Assembly: GCA_002633005.1 (NCBI GenBank)
Contig: NMRA01000626.1
Span: 12,308-67,817 of the forward strand
Length of the DNA: 55,510 bases
DNA from: Phoronis australis
Taxonomy: Eukaryota; Phoronida; Phoronidae
Reading direction: 5' to 3'
Below are positions 44,801 to 54,500 of the stretch, in pieces. A program made the translations under genes and the position numbers. Below the pieces are notes generated by a model. The model ran no database searches and was not told the origin of the DNA. It saw only the letters and a list, made by a program, of their open reading frames with translations. Within the stretch, counting starts at the first letter, position 1; each line of letters opens with the position of its first letter.

Positions 44801-45380
44801 ACTAGTTCAACTTTCACGGTAATTACGGGAGCTTATATAACGTACATGAACATGTTAACATACGAGAGGGTGTGCTCTGAAAAGATCGAGACAATCTCCC
44901 GTGGCCGCGACGCACTCAGCTACTCCTTTCCCACTATTCGGTGCGACAGTACTTCTAAAATGACTGTTGTTGTGGGTGGCCTGGGCTAATGGTAATGCCT
45001 ATTAAGCCTATTTCTTCCACAAAATATTTCGTAAAAAATCTTCAGAATCCAGCACAGTATACAAGATAATTATCACAACATGTTTCGTATACTGTACTCG
45101 TGATGTTTTCCTTGACTCGTTAACTTTGAAATGCGGGAGTTTGATGAAAACAGAGAGATTTAAACAGCTGTAAATCCATCGACATTCTTTTACTGGAAGT
45201 CGCCATGTTGGTGAACTAGTTTGACCTATTATACAACTGACCAATAGAATGCCTTGTTTCTTGAAATCGGAACAGCCAATGATATTCCAAGAATGCCGAT
45301 GGAAAAGTGCCCTGTAGCAGACCCCAACCAATCTCGTGGGTCTGTGCAGGAGACTAACTAAGTGACTAAAGCGGCATTAA
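41891..45380. other. No secure gene; dispersed repeat at 42700-42970
   Basis: A short frame from ATG 42367 (MPAAVPKKRIRGAFCAAEKP) ends at a good donor AG|GTGAGA near 42464 and could be a first exon, without other support. Positions 42700-42970 match 54500-54810 (TCGAAAT.-TTTTTG, AAACCTCGAA, TTTATCTCGAGTTC.-CAAAAGTAGA). One undetermined base lies at 42608. Nothing is recognised from 43000 to 45380. Confidence 0.4.
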
Positions 45381-46500
45381 GAGGCCTGGAACGCACAAAA
45401 CAGACTAAATTGCATTAATCAAAGTGGTTCTCTGCCACTGAAACAAAATTGAACACGTTCAACAAATATGTTTACGGGTTGCTTGTAAAGAATTTCAATT
45501 TCTGTTGATGTAAAAGTATTTTTCTTTTAGTTTTAAATTTCAAAGAAAAACGATTTGTCAACTGCTCGACACTTCGTCAATTTTTCTCCCACTAGGCAAA
45601 GCATGCCTCTTTATCTGGTATGGTAAGACATAGACGTAGCGCATTTCCCTGATACGGAAAATGTGACATGTGATGTAAATAAACTAATAGCAACTTCAAT
45701 CAGAAGCTCGATTAAGAGGCAATTGATGTTAAAAATAAGTTACAAAGGTTTCGTGGTATTCAAAAAAAAATCTAAAATGGAATTCTCTTTGGGATATCTC
45801 TTGCTTCACTGGCTTGTCTCATATTCACGGGTGAGAAACAACATGACCGCCGGTCCTCTCAATCGGACTGACTCACCCAAAACAGGACCTTCGGGGATCA
45901 AATGGGACCGTCGCACCAGAAAATGGGACTGATGCACCTAAAAACATGACCGCCCCACCAGAAAAAAGGACCGCCGGGGACTGAACATGACCGCCGGACA
46001 ATATGCGGTTTCAATCCCCGGCGGTCATGTTCAGTCCCCGGCGGTCCTGTTTTCTGGTGGGGCGGTCTTGTTTTTAGGTGCGTCAGTCCCATTTTCTGGT
46101 GCGACGGTCCCATTTGATCCCCGGAGGTCCTGTTTTGGGTGAGGCGGTCCGATTTAAGAGGACCGGCGGTCATGTTGTTTCTCACCCGTGATATTGTGGT
46201 GTGGACCTTAGATTTGGAGTGCGATAACGCAATGCGGGTAAAATCTTTCTTGTCAATCAGCTGCTTGTCGGAGGACTGTGAGCGCATGAACGCATTTATC
46301 ATAAGTGGGAGAAAGATTAGAAACTCTGTGGTGACTACAGAGTTTTTCCTTTGCGTCTATTTCAAAAATCGTGAATTTTGTTCGTAGAAATCCCCTCACA
46401 GGGGAACTGAATAACTCAGTAGTAGACGTTGCGAGATGAAACTTTCGTCACGAATTGCTTGAAAAGATATTTTTGACGAGCTTTCGCGTTCCATGCCTCT
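45381..46500. mobile_element. Putative TTAA-flanked element with 14-bp ends
   Basis: Left end TTAA then GAGGCCTGGAACGC at 45377-45394. Right end, in reverse complement, TTAA then AGAGGCATGGAACGC at 46504-46486. The interior is 1.1 kb without a recognised gene and contains the 365-bp foldback at 45826-46190. The short inverted ends and the TTAA on both sides suggest a non-autonomous element of a TTAA-targeting superfamily (Kolobok or piggyBac). The ends differ by one extra A, so the exact boundary is uncertain. Confidence 0.45.
45826..46190. mobile_element. 365-bp foldback element made of ~20-bp units, ATATT target duplication
   Basis: The whole element is one near-perfect inverted repeat with arms of about 175 bp (over 90% complementary by eye) around a centre near 46003. 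Both ends read CACGGGTGAG and are flanked by ATATT (45821-45825 and 46191-46195), a 5-bp target duplication. Each arm is itself a run of about eight units of 20-22 bp with the consensus GGACCGNCGCACCAGAAAAT, some units reading GGACTGACTCACCCAAAACA. The GC content is far above the surroundings. There is no protein. Tandem repeats within TIRs are a hallmark of foldback-type transposons. A CAC start with a 5-bp duplication also fits the Transib/RAG-like group, but the rest of the terminus does not match its usual consensus. Confidence 0.9.
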
Positions 46501-46778
46501 TTAAACACTCATGTTTTGATTTAGGCTACTTGCCATTATTAAATTGATTACAAATTGTTGCTAAGTCCGAGTGAGCGTGATTTTTGGGCTTGGAAAGAAC
46601 AAACATTTCGTTATTTCTTCAGAAAAAGTAGATCATGCAGCTACAGAAAAGCACACCATTGACTGATCGGGTGCAGATATCATCGATAGGTAGGCCAATG
46701 ATCTCAAAAGAAAGATAAGAAAGTCGACCTGCACATTTTAAAGAGGAGCATGGACAAACAAACAGTGTATCTACTTCC
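46501..46778. other. No gene seen
   Basis: Short spacer between two TTAA elements. Confidence 0.4.
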
Positions 46779-46782
46779 TTAA

Positions 46783-46925
46783 AGGAGGAGGCAACCTTTT
46801 TCATGTCATTTTAGTAAAAATACGGTTTGTAGATTATCCCAGACACATTTTTCAGATAATAACGGCTTCCCGTAATTTTATTAATTAGTCGTGCCTTATT
46901 CCTTAGATGACGTTTAGGGTGTTAA
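46783..46925 (+). mobile_element. Left terminal region of the outer TTAA element
   Basis: After TTAA (46779-46782) the sequence AGGAGGAGGCAACC and the next 125 bases follow the TIR of the inner element at 46926 (shared CATGTCATTTT, TTATCC.AGACA, AATTTTATTAATTA, GTGACGTTT-like blocks) at roughly 75% identity. It is cut at TTAA 46922-46925 by the inner element. The continuation of the outer element is at 48580 onward. Confidence 0.7.
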
Positions 46926-47259
46926 AGGCGAAGGCAACCTTTTTCCATGTCATTTTGAGCTAAAATAAGGTTGGTTGGTTATCCTAGACATATTTTCCAC
47001 TTAATTACAGCTTTTCGAAATTTTATAAATTACTCGTCCGCTACTCTGGAAGTGACGTTTTACGAGGCAAGCGTTTCCCGCCGCTTGGTTTTGCGTTGAC
47101 TTTACCGTGCGAATCTGTTCTATTCTACTTTTGTTTTGTGCTGTTTTTCAACAATTGTCGCCACCACTTTCCATCGGCGAGTATCATGCGGCAAGATAGG
47201 TTAGTAGAGAACTCAACTACGTTGGATTTAGGGGTTGTTTAGTGTGTTGTAAGCTGAAA

Positions 47260-47655
47260 ATGGCTGGAGTCGGTGACCCGTATCACAGTGACAGTAGTGT
47301 GAGTAACGGAGACCTTGTTCACAGCAGTGGTGACGAAGAATTTTTTCACGGACATTCAGTGGGTGGGTACAAGTTTAAGCCCGAGTATAACGAGGCAGAG
47401 TACGCACAGGCACAGGCAGCTGTTGAGAGAAACGAGGCGTCTACTAAGGACAGACGTGGTGACACATCTTGGTGCAAATACACTGTGTGCCTTGTTATGC
47501 CTACCTCAATGGAATGCTTGTGCTGTTCAGAGTTCGACGAGGCCAAGCCACTACTGGACACGGTTAAGTGGACTTCTGGCATACCACGGACAGAGGAACA
47601 ACTGTCCCACTTGCCAGAGTGTCCCGCGACACACTCCCACTGGATGGTAACCTGA
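47260..47655 (+). CDS. P2RX7-like cysteine-rich protein, transposon-borne, 3' fused
   Basis: ATG at 47260 is chosen over the in-frame GTG at 47242 because the acidic, Ser-rich start (HSDSSVSNGDLVHSSGDEE) begins after it. The order of features is: an acidic N-terminus; GYKFKPEYNEAEY, the usual 'YxFxPE' lead; then WCKYTVCLVMPTSMECLCC at about residues 71-89, matching the WC..C..MPT..EC.CC core of the P2X7 receptor's cytoplasmic cysteine-rich domain. In the P2X7 receptor this domain binds zinc and lipid; the role in invertebrate orphan proteins is unknown. After about residue 95 the frame reads antisense to the convergent transposase, so the last ~35 residues are fusion sequence. No frameshift is seen up to there, so a truncated protein could still be made. 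Confidence 0.7.
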   Translation: MAGVGDPYHSDSSVSNGDLVHSSGDEEFFHGHSVGGYKFKPEYNEAEYAQAQAAVERNEASTKDRRGDTSWCKYTVCLVMPTSMECLCCSEFDEAKPLLDTVKWTSGIPRTEEQLSHLPECPATHSHWMVT

Positions 47656-48312
47656 TGGTAAACTGCTTACATCGTGTCGTGTGACTCCCTCGCCACACAC
47701 CTGGCACCTTCTAAATAGCTCCAACACTTTAGACAAGTCTACAATAAACTTATCAAAGTTTGGCTCGCCGATCTGTTCACTAGACGACGAACTGTCCTCT
47801 TCACTGGGTGTCGACATAACTGGGCCTGTAATCACTCCCACTACTCAATATCGCTGCGGGCGAATCACTACTGGTTCCTGGAATTGCACGCTCTGGGGTA
47901 GGTTCGGAGGCACGGGTAGATGAAGTGCCTCCACTGGCTCCAGTCACTGTACTGGCCACAGCTCGCGAGGCTTCTCGCTTCAAAAACGCCCTTCTCGGGG
48001 GTCGGCGACGGGGCACTGCCGGGAATCAACACAGACGGAATGGCATCCTTCTTCAGACGTTGTTTCGCAGGGACCTTCATCAGTTCAGCGTACAAATCCC
48101 TTTCGTAATCGGACGGCAGAAAGTGCTTGCCACACACACGGCAATTCTCCACTGTTTGTACGTTGCGTGGACGGGTAACGCTGCGTTCTTCACACGAACG
48201 AGCGAAGTACGGCGAAGTGTGTCATCCATCGGAAAGCGATGCAAAGGTACTCCCAAATCGCGCGTGAGCCGATAATTAGTACATCCTGGTACGCAGCAAC
48301 AGTGTGGTATGT
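47546..48312 (-). pseudogene. THAP-domain transposase (Kolobok-like), internally deleted
   Basis: Reading leftwards from about 48312, where ATA replaces the ATG present in the outer copy, the order is: PHCCCVPGCTNY and HRFPMDDTLRR (THAP); after a 1-base loss near 48152, CRVCGKHFLPSDYERD, completing the THAP C-x2-H; a Pro/Ser-rich linker; GEPNFDKFIVDLSKVLELF then CQVCG; and, in another frame, ECVAGHSGKWDS and PEVHLTVSSS. The last two blocks (C..CG and C..GH...W.S) are a conserved zinc-binding region in THAP-Kolobok transposases (from memory). The catalytic domain is missing because the reading stops at the junction with the P2RX7-like gene. Broken by start loss, at least two frameshifts and deletion. 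Confidence 0.75.
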
Positions 48313-48579
48313 TGACTGACTAGTAAATGAAAGCAAACGACGACGGAACTTAACGCAACCGAGGTAGAACAATGACTGACTCGGCAGCTCTCACAGTCAG
48401 ACTAAATGAAAAGAAATTGGCGCGAAATGCTTGCCTCCTAAAACGTCACTTCCGGAGATGCGGACGAGTAATTAATAAAATTACGAAAAGCTGTAATTAA
48501 GTGGAAAATATGTCTAGGATAACCAACCAATCTTATTTTAGCTCAAAATGACATGGAAAAAGGCTGCCTTCGCCTGTAA

Positions 48580-49306
48580 GAATTTACCACCATTTTGTTT
48601 TCATATAGTCCGACTGTGTGAGCTGTCGAGTCAGTCATTATTTTACATCAGTTGTGATAAGTTCGGTCGTCGTTTGTGTTTGTTTACGAGTCAGTAAACA
48701 TGCCGCACGGTTGCTTCGTACCTGGTTGTACCATAGACTATATTGGTTGTACACATTATCGTTTCACGCGCTTTTGGGTACGTCATTACATCGCTTTCCC
48801 AAAGATGACACGCTCCGCCGTACTTGGCTTGTTCGCGTAAAGAACGCAGCGTTACCGCCCACGCAACGTACAAGGCAGTGGAGACTATCACCGATTGTGG
48901 AGCAAGCATTTTCCGCCGTCGGATTGCAAAAGAGATGTGTACACTGAATTGATGAAGGCCTCCGCAGTTCCCCGTTACCACCCCTGAAAAGAGCATTTTT
49001 GAAGCGAGAAGCCTGGCGAGCTGTGGCCTTTACAGTGACTGGAGGCCCTTCATTTCCTGTCACCCGGGCCTCCGAACGCAGTGGCGGATTTAGAGGGGGC
49101 CAAGGGGCCATGCCCCCCTAAAATTCTGCCAGATTCGCAGTTCGGGGATGCGAATGTCTGACGGGCAAACTCTGCCCTGGCCCCCGCTAACTCAAAATCC
49201 TGGATCCGTCCCTGGAACGTACCCCAGAGCGTGCTTCGCCTGTGCTGGTGTAGTCTCCAGCTCAGAGCCTGAAAGCAGCCCTGCAGCGATGTTGAGTAGT
49301 AGGGTT
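48580..49306 (+). pseudogene. Outer TTAA element: THAP gene, opposite orientation, interrupted twice
   Basis: From about 48600 the sequence is homologous to the reverse complement of the inner element's THAP end (shared 'GAGTCAGTCATT', 'TTTACGAGTCAGT' region). ATG at 48700 is intact: MPHGCFVPGCT, then FPKDDTLRRTWLVRVKN (THAP). A frameshift follows before KHFPPSDCKRD, so it is also broken. The linker is split at 49079 by a 136-bp insertion, resumes at 49215 (ACCCCAGAGCGTGC), and is lost at 49307 where a second similar insertion begins. Together with 46783-46925 this makes the outer element, into which the inner element jumped. Confidence 0.75.
49079..49214. mobile_element. 136-bp MITE, CAGTGGCGGAT ends
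   Basis: Ends CAGTGGCGGATTTAG (left) and CAGGGACGGATCCAG (right, reverse complement). Flanked by GAACG on both sides (49074-49078, 49215-49219). The inner THAP copy shows the uninterrupted sequence (CCTCCGAACCTACCCC, versus CCTCCGAACG|...|GAACGTACCCC here), which confirms an insertion. The 5-bp match may be part of a longer decayed duplication. There is no coding capacity. Confidence 0.8.
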
Positions 49307-49450
49307 CAGTGGCGGATCTACGTTTTCAGCAAGGGGGGTTTAGGATTCCCACCAAGATCGAATCCTAGGCGCGTAGCGCTGAGCGGGGGGAGGTCGGGAG
49401 GGGGGTTTTCCCTCCCGTGTAAGATATTTTTTGTTTTCGTAGCCAAATAG
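49307..49450 (+). mobile_element. Second CAGTGGCGGAT-ended short element, right end unclear
   Basis: Starts CAGTGGCGGATCTACG right where similarity to the THAP linker stops. A G-rich stretch (GGGGGGAGGTCGGGAGG) follows. The far end was not identified; the stated end is approximate. Confidence 0.55.
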
Positions 49451-49721
49451 TGAAATTTCCATGCATCCTGGTAAGTTTCTGTGACTTAACATGTCTCTGG
49501 AGTTTTTCTTAAGATAACTAAAAACCGTTCTCGATTTCGTCACATGAACTTGGCACATAAGTTTCGTGAAACCATATTGTGCACATCTGGGTATGAGTCA
49601 CACCACCAGCAAAAATTTTTGTTAGAACATCTGCTTACACACACCTTTTTCAGCATACGAAAAAAGTTTGGTGTATTTTCAGGGGTTTAGACAATTTCCA
49701 AATATTCAAGAGCATAGTTAA
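49451..49721. other. No gene seen
   Basis: Nothing recognised. It may hold the rest of the second short element or of the outer TTAA element. Confidence 0.4.
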
Positions 49722-50192
49722 GGAGCACCGACTGGCCTCACGATGACCAAAGACAACAATAATAATCTATTTCAACGATATATTTTCCGATAACAGTTCG
49801 ATCAAACTATGACAATATGGCGGACACAACTACGCCCACAGCCGCTAGAGGCAGCACTAAAATACTTCTATACAACAAAGGGCACTCGGAATAACGGCGA
49901 TAGCGTGACTAGACTTATAAAGTTGAATAAGCGAACTAAAATGAAGTAAATAAAGTAAATAATGAAGTAATACTTGTACTAATTTAACTAAAGTCTCCAT
50001 AACATCCTCCCCCTCTCGATGGGAACCATCGACACAAAGTCTATGCAAGTTCAACGTGGCCCACAGTCCAACTCCAATGGGCAGATCTTCGTAAGCGGTC
50101 TCACTAGCATCTTCTTTCCAACTCTGACCTTGACCGACCGAACATGTCCATCCGTTCCAGGGTAAACGTCGATGATTCTTCCCAGAGGCCAA
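49722..50192 (-). mobile_element. Pao/BEL LTR retrotransposon, 3' end (DUF5641 end, polypurine tract, LTR)
   Basis: Minus-strand frame 50192-50051 reads WPLGRIIDVYPGTDGHVR, then VRVGKK.LVRPLTKI.PLE and a stop, the C-terminal DUF5641 region of Pao/BEL pol proteins. About 30 bases on comes a polypurine tract (GAGAGGGGGAGGA), immediately followed by TGTTATGGAGAC, a typical BEL LTR start at 50004. The LTR runs leftwards for roughly 280 bases; its end is not sharply defined. The rest of pol and the 5' half are absent upstream of 50193, where an undetermined base sits. This is a truncated 3' fragment. Confidence 0.85.
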
Positions 50193-50447
50193 NACATATG
50201 ATAGGGAGTAAACAAGTAGTCTAATGCAATGGATATTTATCACTCACGTACCCTTTGCCATTGGGACCATTGTAATCTTAACTCATTAACTTGTATCGAG
50301 TTGACAGCATAAACATTCAGCATTGATTGATGTAACTGTCACTAATAAACTTTTAGAAATCATTCCAAACAATAATAATGCTTTGATGTACGAAAAGATC
50401 CCGATTGCTACGTCAAGTATCGTATCACATATCACAACATACAAAGA
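50193..50447. other. No gene seen
   Basis: AT-rich spacer between the BEL fragment and the next TTAA element. Confidence 0.4.
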
Positions 50448-50451
50448 TTAA

Positions 50452-52155
50452 AGGAGCATGCCACCCAAAAAAACAACCTAATTTGTATCAATTTAGATCG
50501 AGTACTAGTTCTACTCCATAACGACACGTGTGGTTGCGTTACCTGACACCTGGCGGCAGACGGAGGTGTTGAAATTATCCAATTACGTCATCGGTTTCAC
50601 ACGCGTTCTGTTCAGCAGTTCACAACACGGGTTACTGATGTCAGCTTATCGGTTGGAGTCATCGTTTAGCACCAATAAATCATCAAACTTCGATGTAAAA
50701 CCCTTAAAAATACACCGAGTTCTTACAAAAACGTGTTGTTTTATTTCGCTCTTACGGATTTATTGGTATTTGGACACACTGTAGCCTACAAAGATCGGCA
50801 GGCCAATAAGGTCCGTACCAGGAGTTTGGGGTGTGTGTCGGAGATAATTTCGAAGTATTTTCCGTGAGATACAGACAGGATAACCTAGATCTGTGTTGTT
50901 TAGACTTGTGATTTTCTGAGTTTTAAACACAAAACGCTTGTTATCCTGGCCAGTGGCTCGGAGCACAATCAGGCCCGTCGCGGCCGGCAGGATTGACTCG
51001 TTATCACGGCCAGTGGCTCGGAAACTGATCAGAAATCACGAACAAACCAGCCAAAGTTCAATGGAAACTAAACTTCCAATCAAGAAAAAAACTATACTAG
51101 TGAGCCAAAGTAATGTGCACGTGATTATGTTGGTGAATTAGCCACGAAAGTGCAAATCTACTTACTCGTCGGGGACCGCGAATTCACTTTCGCTTTGGCC
51201 ATAACACCGTCAGGGCAGAAGTTGTACATTGACAATCATTATTTGAGTAATGTAAATGTAAATAAAGATTCCCCTAACACCTGGTAGTGGGGTGGAAATC
51301 GAGTTGTTTCACAACAGTTTCTGGCAACAGTTTCTGCCAGCAGACACTAAATTAACATGGGATCACACGGCCTCGGTGTCCCGTCAATTAGTTTTATTGC
51401 ACCTAAAGCCGGTAACGCAGGTGATTTATTCATTGCTGGCTTCTGAAATCATTTCGTGCACCGTGCACACTCCAAAGGCATTACAAATTGCATCTAATGA
51501 GACAGACTTTGTTTCAGTTTTACAAAAAGTATTGGTTAGGGTGAGAATAATTCATTTTGAAACAGAACGCTCAGTAATAAACGCCAACATGGCAACTCGC
51601 AATCCCGACTTAGGACGAGCTAGAGCGGCTCATCAATCCCGACTTCGCAGGTGGATCGTTAAGTCTTACAGGCCATCAATTCGAACAGGAATACAGTGAT
51701 GAAGGAATACTAGAGAGGCGCCGTGAACAAGCTCAGACAACGGAACGTATGGAGTTATTTGGTAAGCCGGCATTCGTGAGGCACTGTCGAAGTCGTCTGC
51801 AGGCCATAGACACGGAGATGTTTCACGGCCTCATACTTGTTATTTACAGCGTACATTTCATTCTTCACTACCATGAGCCACTTCCTAAGCATTTCGGACT
51901 CTCGAGGAAGTAAAAAAAACGATATACTCGCTTTCCTCGCGGCTGCTTAGTTCGGACAAGCGTGAACGATACACCGCAACATAGCGGCATTCACTCTGCA
52001 TATGAACCACTGACGTCGCTAGCGTCGTTTCTCACCTTCGTCACAGGTTAACACGACACCTCTTGGCAAGGTAAGGTCGACCGTATGCGAGGCGATGTGG
52101 AAGTAGACCGATTAAGACGGCAAAAAAGACTAATTAAATCAGGTGGCATTCGCCT
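50452..52155. mobile_element. 1.7-kb TTAA element with a P2RX7-like first exon
   Basis: Left end AGGAGCATGCCACC after TTAA (50448-50451). Right end, reverse complement, AGGCGAATGCCACC with TTAA at 52156-52159. Twelve of 14 terminal bases agree. The left 300 bases match the end at 5846. Inside are a 'GCCAGTGGCTCGGA' duplication (about 50948-51030) and a P2RX7-like first exon. No THAP or catalytic region is found, so this is a deletion derivative. The ends differ from the AGGCGAAGGCAACC type but share its start and target site, so it may be a sister family. Confidence 0.7.
51589..51761 (+). pseudogene. P2RX7-like first exon fragment
   Basis: ATG at 51589 (MATRNPDLGRARAAHQSRL), then after a frame change GHQFEQEYSDEGILERRRE, matching the 'YxFEPEYxxEE' lead of P2RX7-like proteins such as that at 47260. 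A strong donor, TTTG|GTAAGC, follows at 51761/51762. The cysteine-rich core is not found downstream before the element ends, so it was presumably on an exon lost by internal deletion. Confidence 0.45.
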
Positions 52156-52159
52156 TTAA

Positions 52160-54372
52160 CCAGACTCTGGCTGGCGACTGACTGCCGCGAAGCCGACATC
52201 GGCGAGTGCCTCAGTTAACAGGAATCGGTAGAATAATCATGGAATAATCGTTAAAATAATCACAATCCTTACCTTTGTATGAGGGCGTGCTTACTTCCTC
52301 TCATAGAAGCACCCTTTTTACGCAATCTCAGATTCAGTTGGCATGGCTGCAAGCCATTTCACCATGTATTTAAAGGGCTCGCGAAATCGAGGCTGTTAAT
52401 CTATCACCACTAGTACACGCACGCCCTCTAGTTATTGTAGATTTTCCAAATAGCCCCATTGAACGGCTACTTATGAGGAGCAATACATTTATGTGTACTT
52501 GAAAAAAGATATTGAAAGTTTCATGCGAAAATTTCGTGTTTGCAGAAGTTACGGCCATCTCGAACAGTGGAAAATCTTGATTTTTAAAAAACAAAAACAA
52601 AAAAGAAAGTATATTACAAAAATCTGGGATTATTTTTGTAAAAAGTTTCTTTGATCAACAACGATTTGACAATAAATGTATTTTATGAATTTGCAATTGA
52701 TATTCAAGAAATTTGATTCTCGTTGACGAATGCTGTGAAACTATTATCCTTAACATTGCTTATGTAAAGTGAACACATTTTGGATTCGATGCCCCCAAGC
52801 ACGAAAGCCAGAGTCCTTGAACTTGACAACATTAAAAAGCAAATTAAAAATTCACCGGCTAAGTTATGGAGAAAGAAATATGTCTGAATGTATCGAATAA
52901 TTCTTGTGCTTCTGCTAAGTTTTGCAATCAAATGCAATTACCCAGAAATCAGTCATCAGTTATACGCCAAGGTTAGTGTTCAGTAACGCTAGGACGTCGC
53001 TAGGAAAGCAAGACTTCGCGAGATAACGCGAGATGTTGCCGTGTATATTAAATGCGAACACGTAATTTTGGTTTGATTTTTTTAGCCGAGAGACAGCTAC
53101 TGAACTGTACACAGAACTGAAGTAGCCTTCCTGGAAAACTCTGGGTTCATTAGTTCGTCGTACAGATCTTGTCGTAAAAATTAGTAGGAGTGTAAAGGAG
53201 CCGGCAGTTCTCTTAAGAATTTTCCCTGAACATAGCGCATCAATCTTATTTTCTACTCATTCTATTCTGCAAATATTGGTTTTTAGTCCGGAATACTTTG
53301 CACAGCGGTCCTATAAATGTCTTTTTCGATCTCTTCACAAGTAGCTGACAATGTTATATTCGCACATTGACAGTTTTTCTGCTTTCACTTTTTCTAACCA
53401 TCAACCTTAATATTTCTGCATATTTAAAAATCTCTGGGCATGTTGAGTCTCATTGGTTACAACCCGCTGAGGCGGAGGATACACCATTTCGGACAACAAA
53501 ACACACGAGTCTTCAAAGCTCAATAAGGTGCGATTTTGTTTTATTACATCATTTTTTTTTGGTCATAGTAAGGTTAAAAAACGGACAGTCCTGACTTTGC
53601 TTTAGTTCATGTTTTGAGGTAGAACACTTTCTTTAGTTTTTAAATGGGACGAATTATGGTTTCTAAATATACACGAGAATATAGTAGGCCAAATGGAAGA
53701 GCTCTTCGTTGGTTGCACTTTTTCACAATGCTACAGTATAGGTGGCGCTGTATCCGAGGGTATTCGTTGGTTTAAAGGAAATATTTACCGCCGCTAAATT
53801 TGAAGTTTGTGATTTCGTTTAGGCCAAATTAGCGCTATGTAGGTTTTTCCTTATCTTCACGGTATACTTGCCCAAAAATTACAAATCTCACTCGTTTAAC
53901 GAGTGTGAAGAATCTTTCATGATTTTTTGTCTGAGCAACAAATTTCTTATGTTGGGGTTTCATATAATTCAAGACAGGCTGAAGATGAAAATTTTCAATT
54001 TTGAATTTATAAAGTATGTGACCATGAGTGGATTTGGGTGGAGAGGGGGTTGATGTCATTTTTAGGTTACGTGTTCTGAAATTTAAGGAAACAACTTCGT
54101 AGTTGTTTCTAACAATAACAAAAATCATTGCAGACTCTAGACCCATCCAAAAAACTGATTTGCATGTAAGGAAACGAATTGCACGGAAATATTTTATTTA
54201 CGGAGTGTATATTATTTGTCTCAGGAAGTGGTGGAAAAGAAAATTTGCACTTGTTAACGCAAAATAAATTTACTTAGCGGTGCGAATGACAATCTCCAAC
54301 ATTGCACGGAAAAATTAAGTTTTGTGAAATTCAACTTCAAAGCTTTGCAAACACATTGTGTGTCGTTGGGTG
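52160..54372. other. No gene seen
   Basis: Short open frames without domains. No terminal repeats recognised. Confidence 0.45.
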
Positions 54373-54500
54373 ACAGATAGATGTACAGTCTCTGGGCCAG
54401 CGGTCTAATCTCTACAGATAGATAACCACTCTCTGCGCCCGGGGTCTAATCTCTGCAGATAGATGATCACTTTCTGGGTCCGGGTTCTAATCTCTGTACT
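54373..54500. repeat. 41-bp tandem repeat, about three units
   Basis: Units of about 41 bp: 'GATAGAT', then 'CACT.TCTGGG', then 'CGGGGTCTAATCTCTGCA'. The words GGTCTAATCTCT recur at 54402, 54443 and about 54483. Confidence 0.8.

Larger units (their letters stand above)
46926..48575. mobile_element. Inner TTAA element with ~150-bp TIRs, P2RX7-like and THAP transposase remnants
   Basis: Left TIR 46926-47077 and right TIR 48422-48575 are about 93% identical inverted repeats beginning AGGCGAAGGCA(A/G)CC. TTAA precedes the left end; GTAA, one change from TTAA, follows the right end. The interior has a P2RX7-like gene reading inward from the left and a THAP-transposase gene reading inward from the right; both are cut where they meet near 47550. 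That is the structure of an internally deleted autonomous element. TTAA targeting, an AGG start and a THAP transposase together point to the Kolobok superfamily (from memory). Confidence 0.82.

Noticed and set aside
45826-46190. CRISPR-like spacing of ~20-bp repeated units
   Set aside because: The units are contiguous, with no unique spacers, and are arranged as two mirror-image arms with a target duplication; the context is eukaryotic.
45898-46302. 134-codon minus frame through the foldback
   Set aside because: It is a translation of the 20-bp repeat units and the palindrome. The plus frame at 45663-45932 enters the same repeat, and neither shows a domain.
47346-47582. Minus frame opposite the P2RX7-like gene
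   Set aside because: Only its upstream part, right of about 47546, carries transposase motifs. The remainder is antisense of the cysteine-rich core.
53835-54146. 103-codon minus frame
   Set aside because: Overlaps an open plus frame of similar quality. No domain, compositional or splice-site support.
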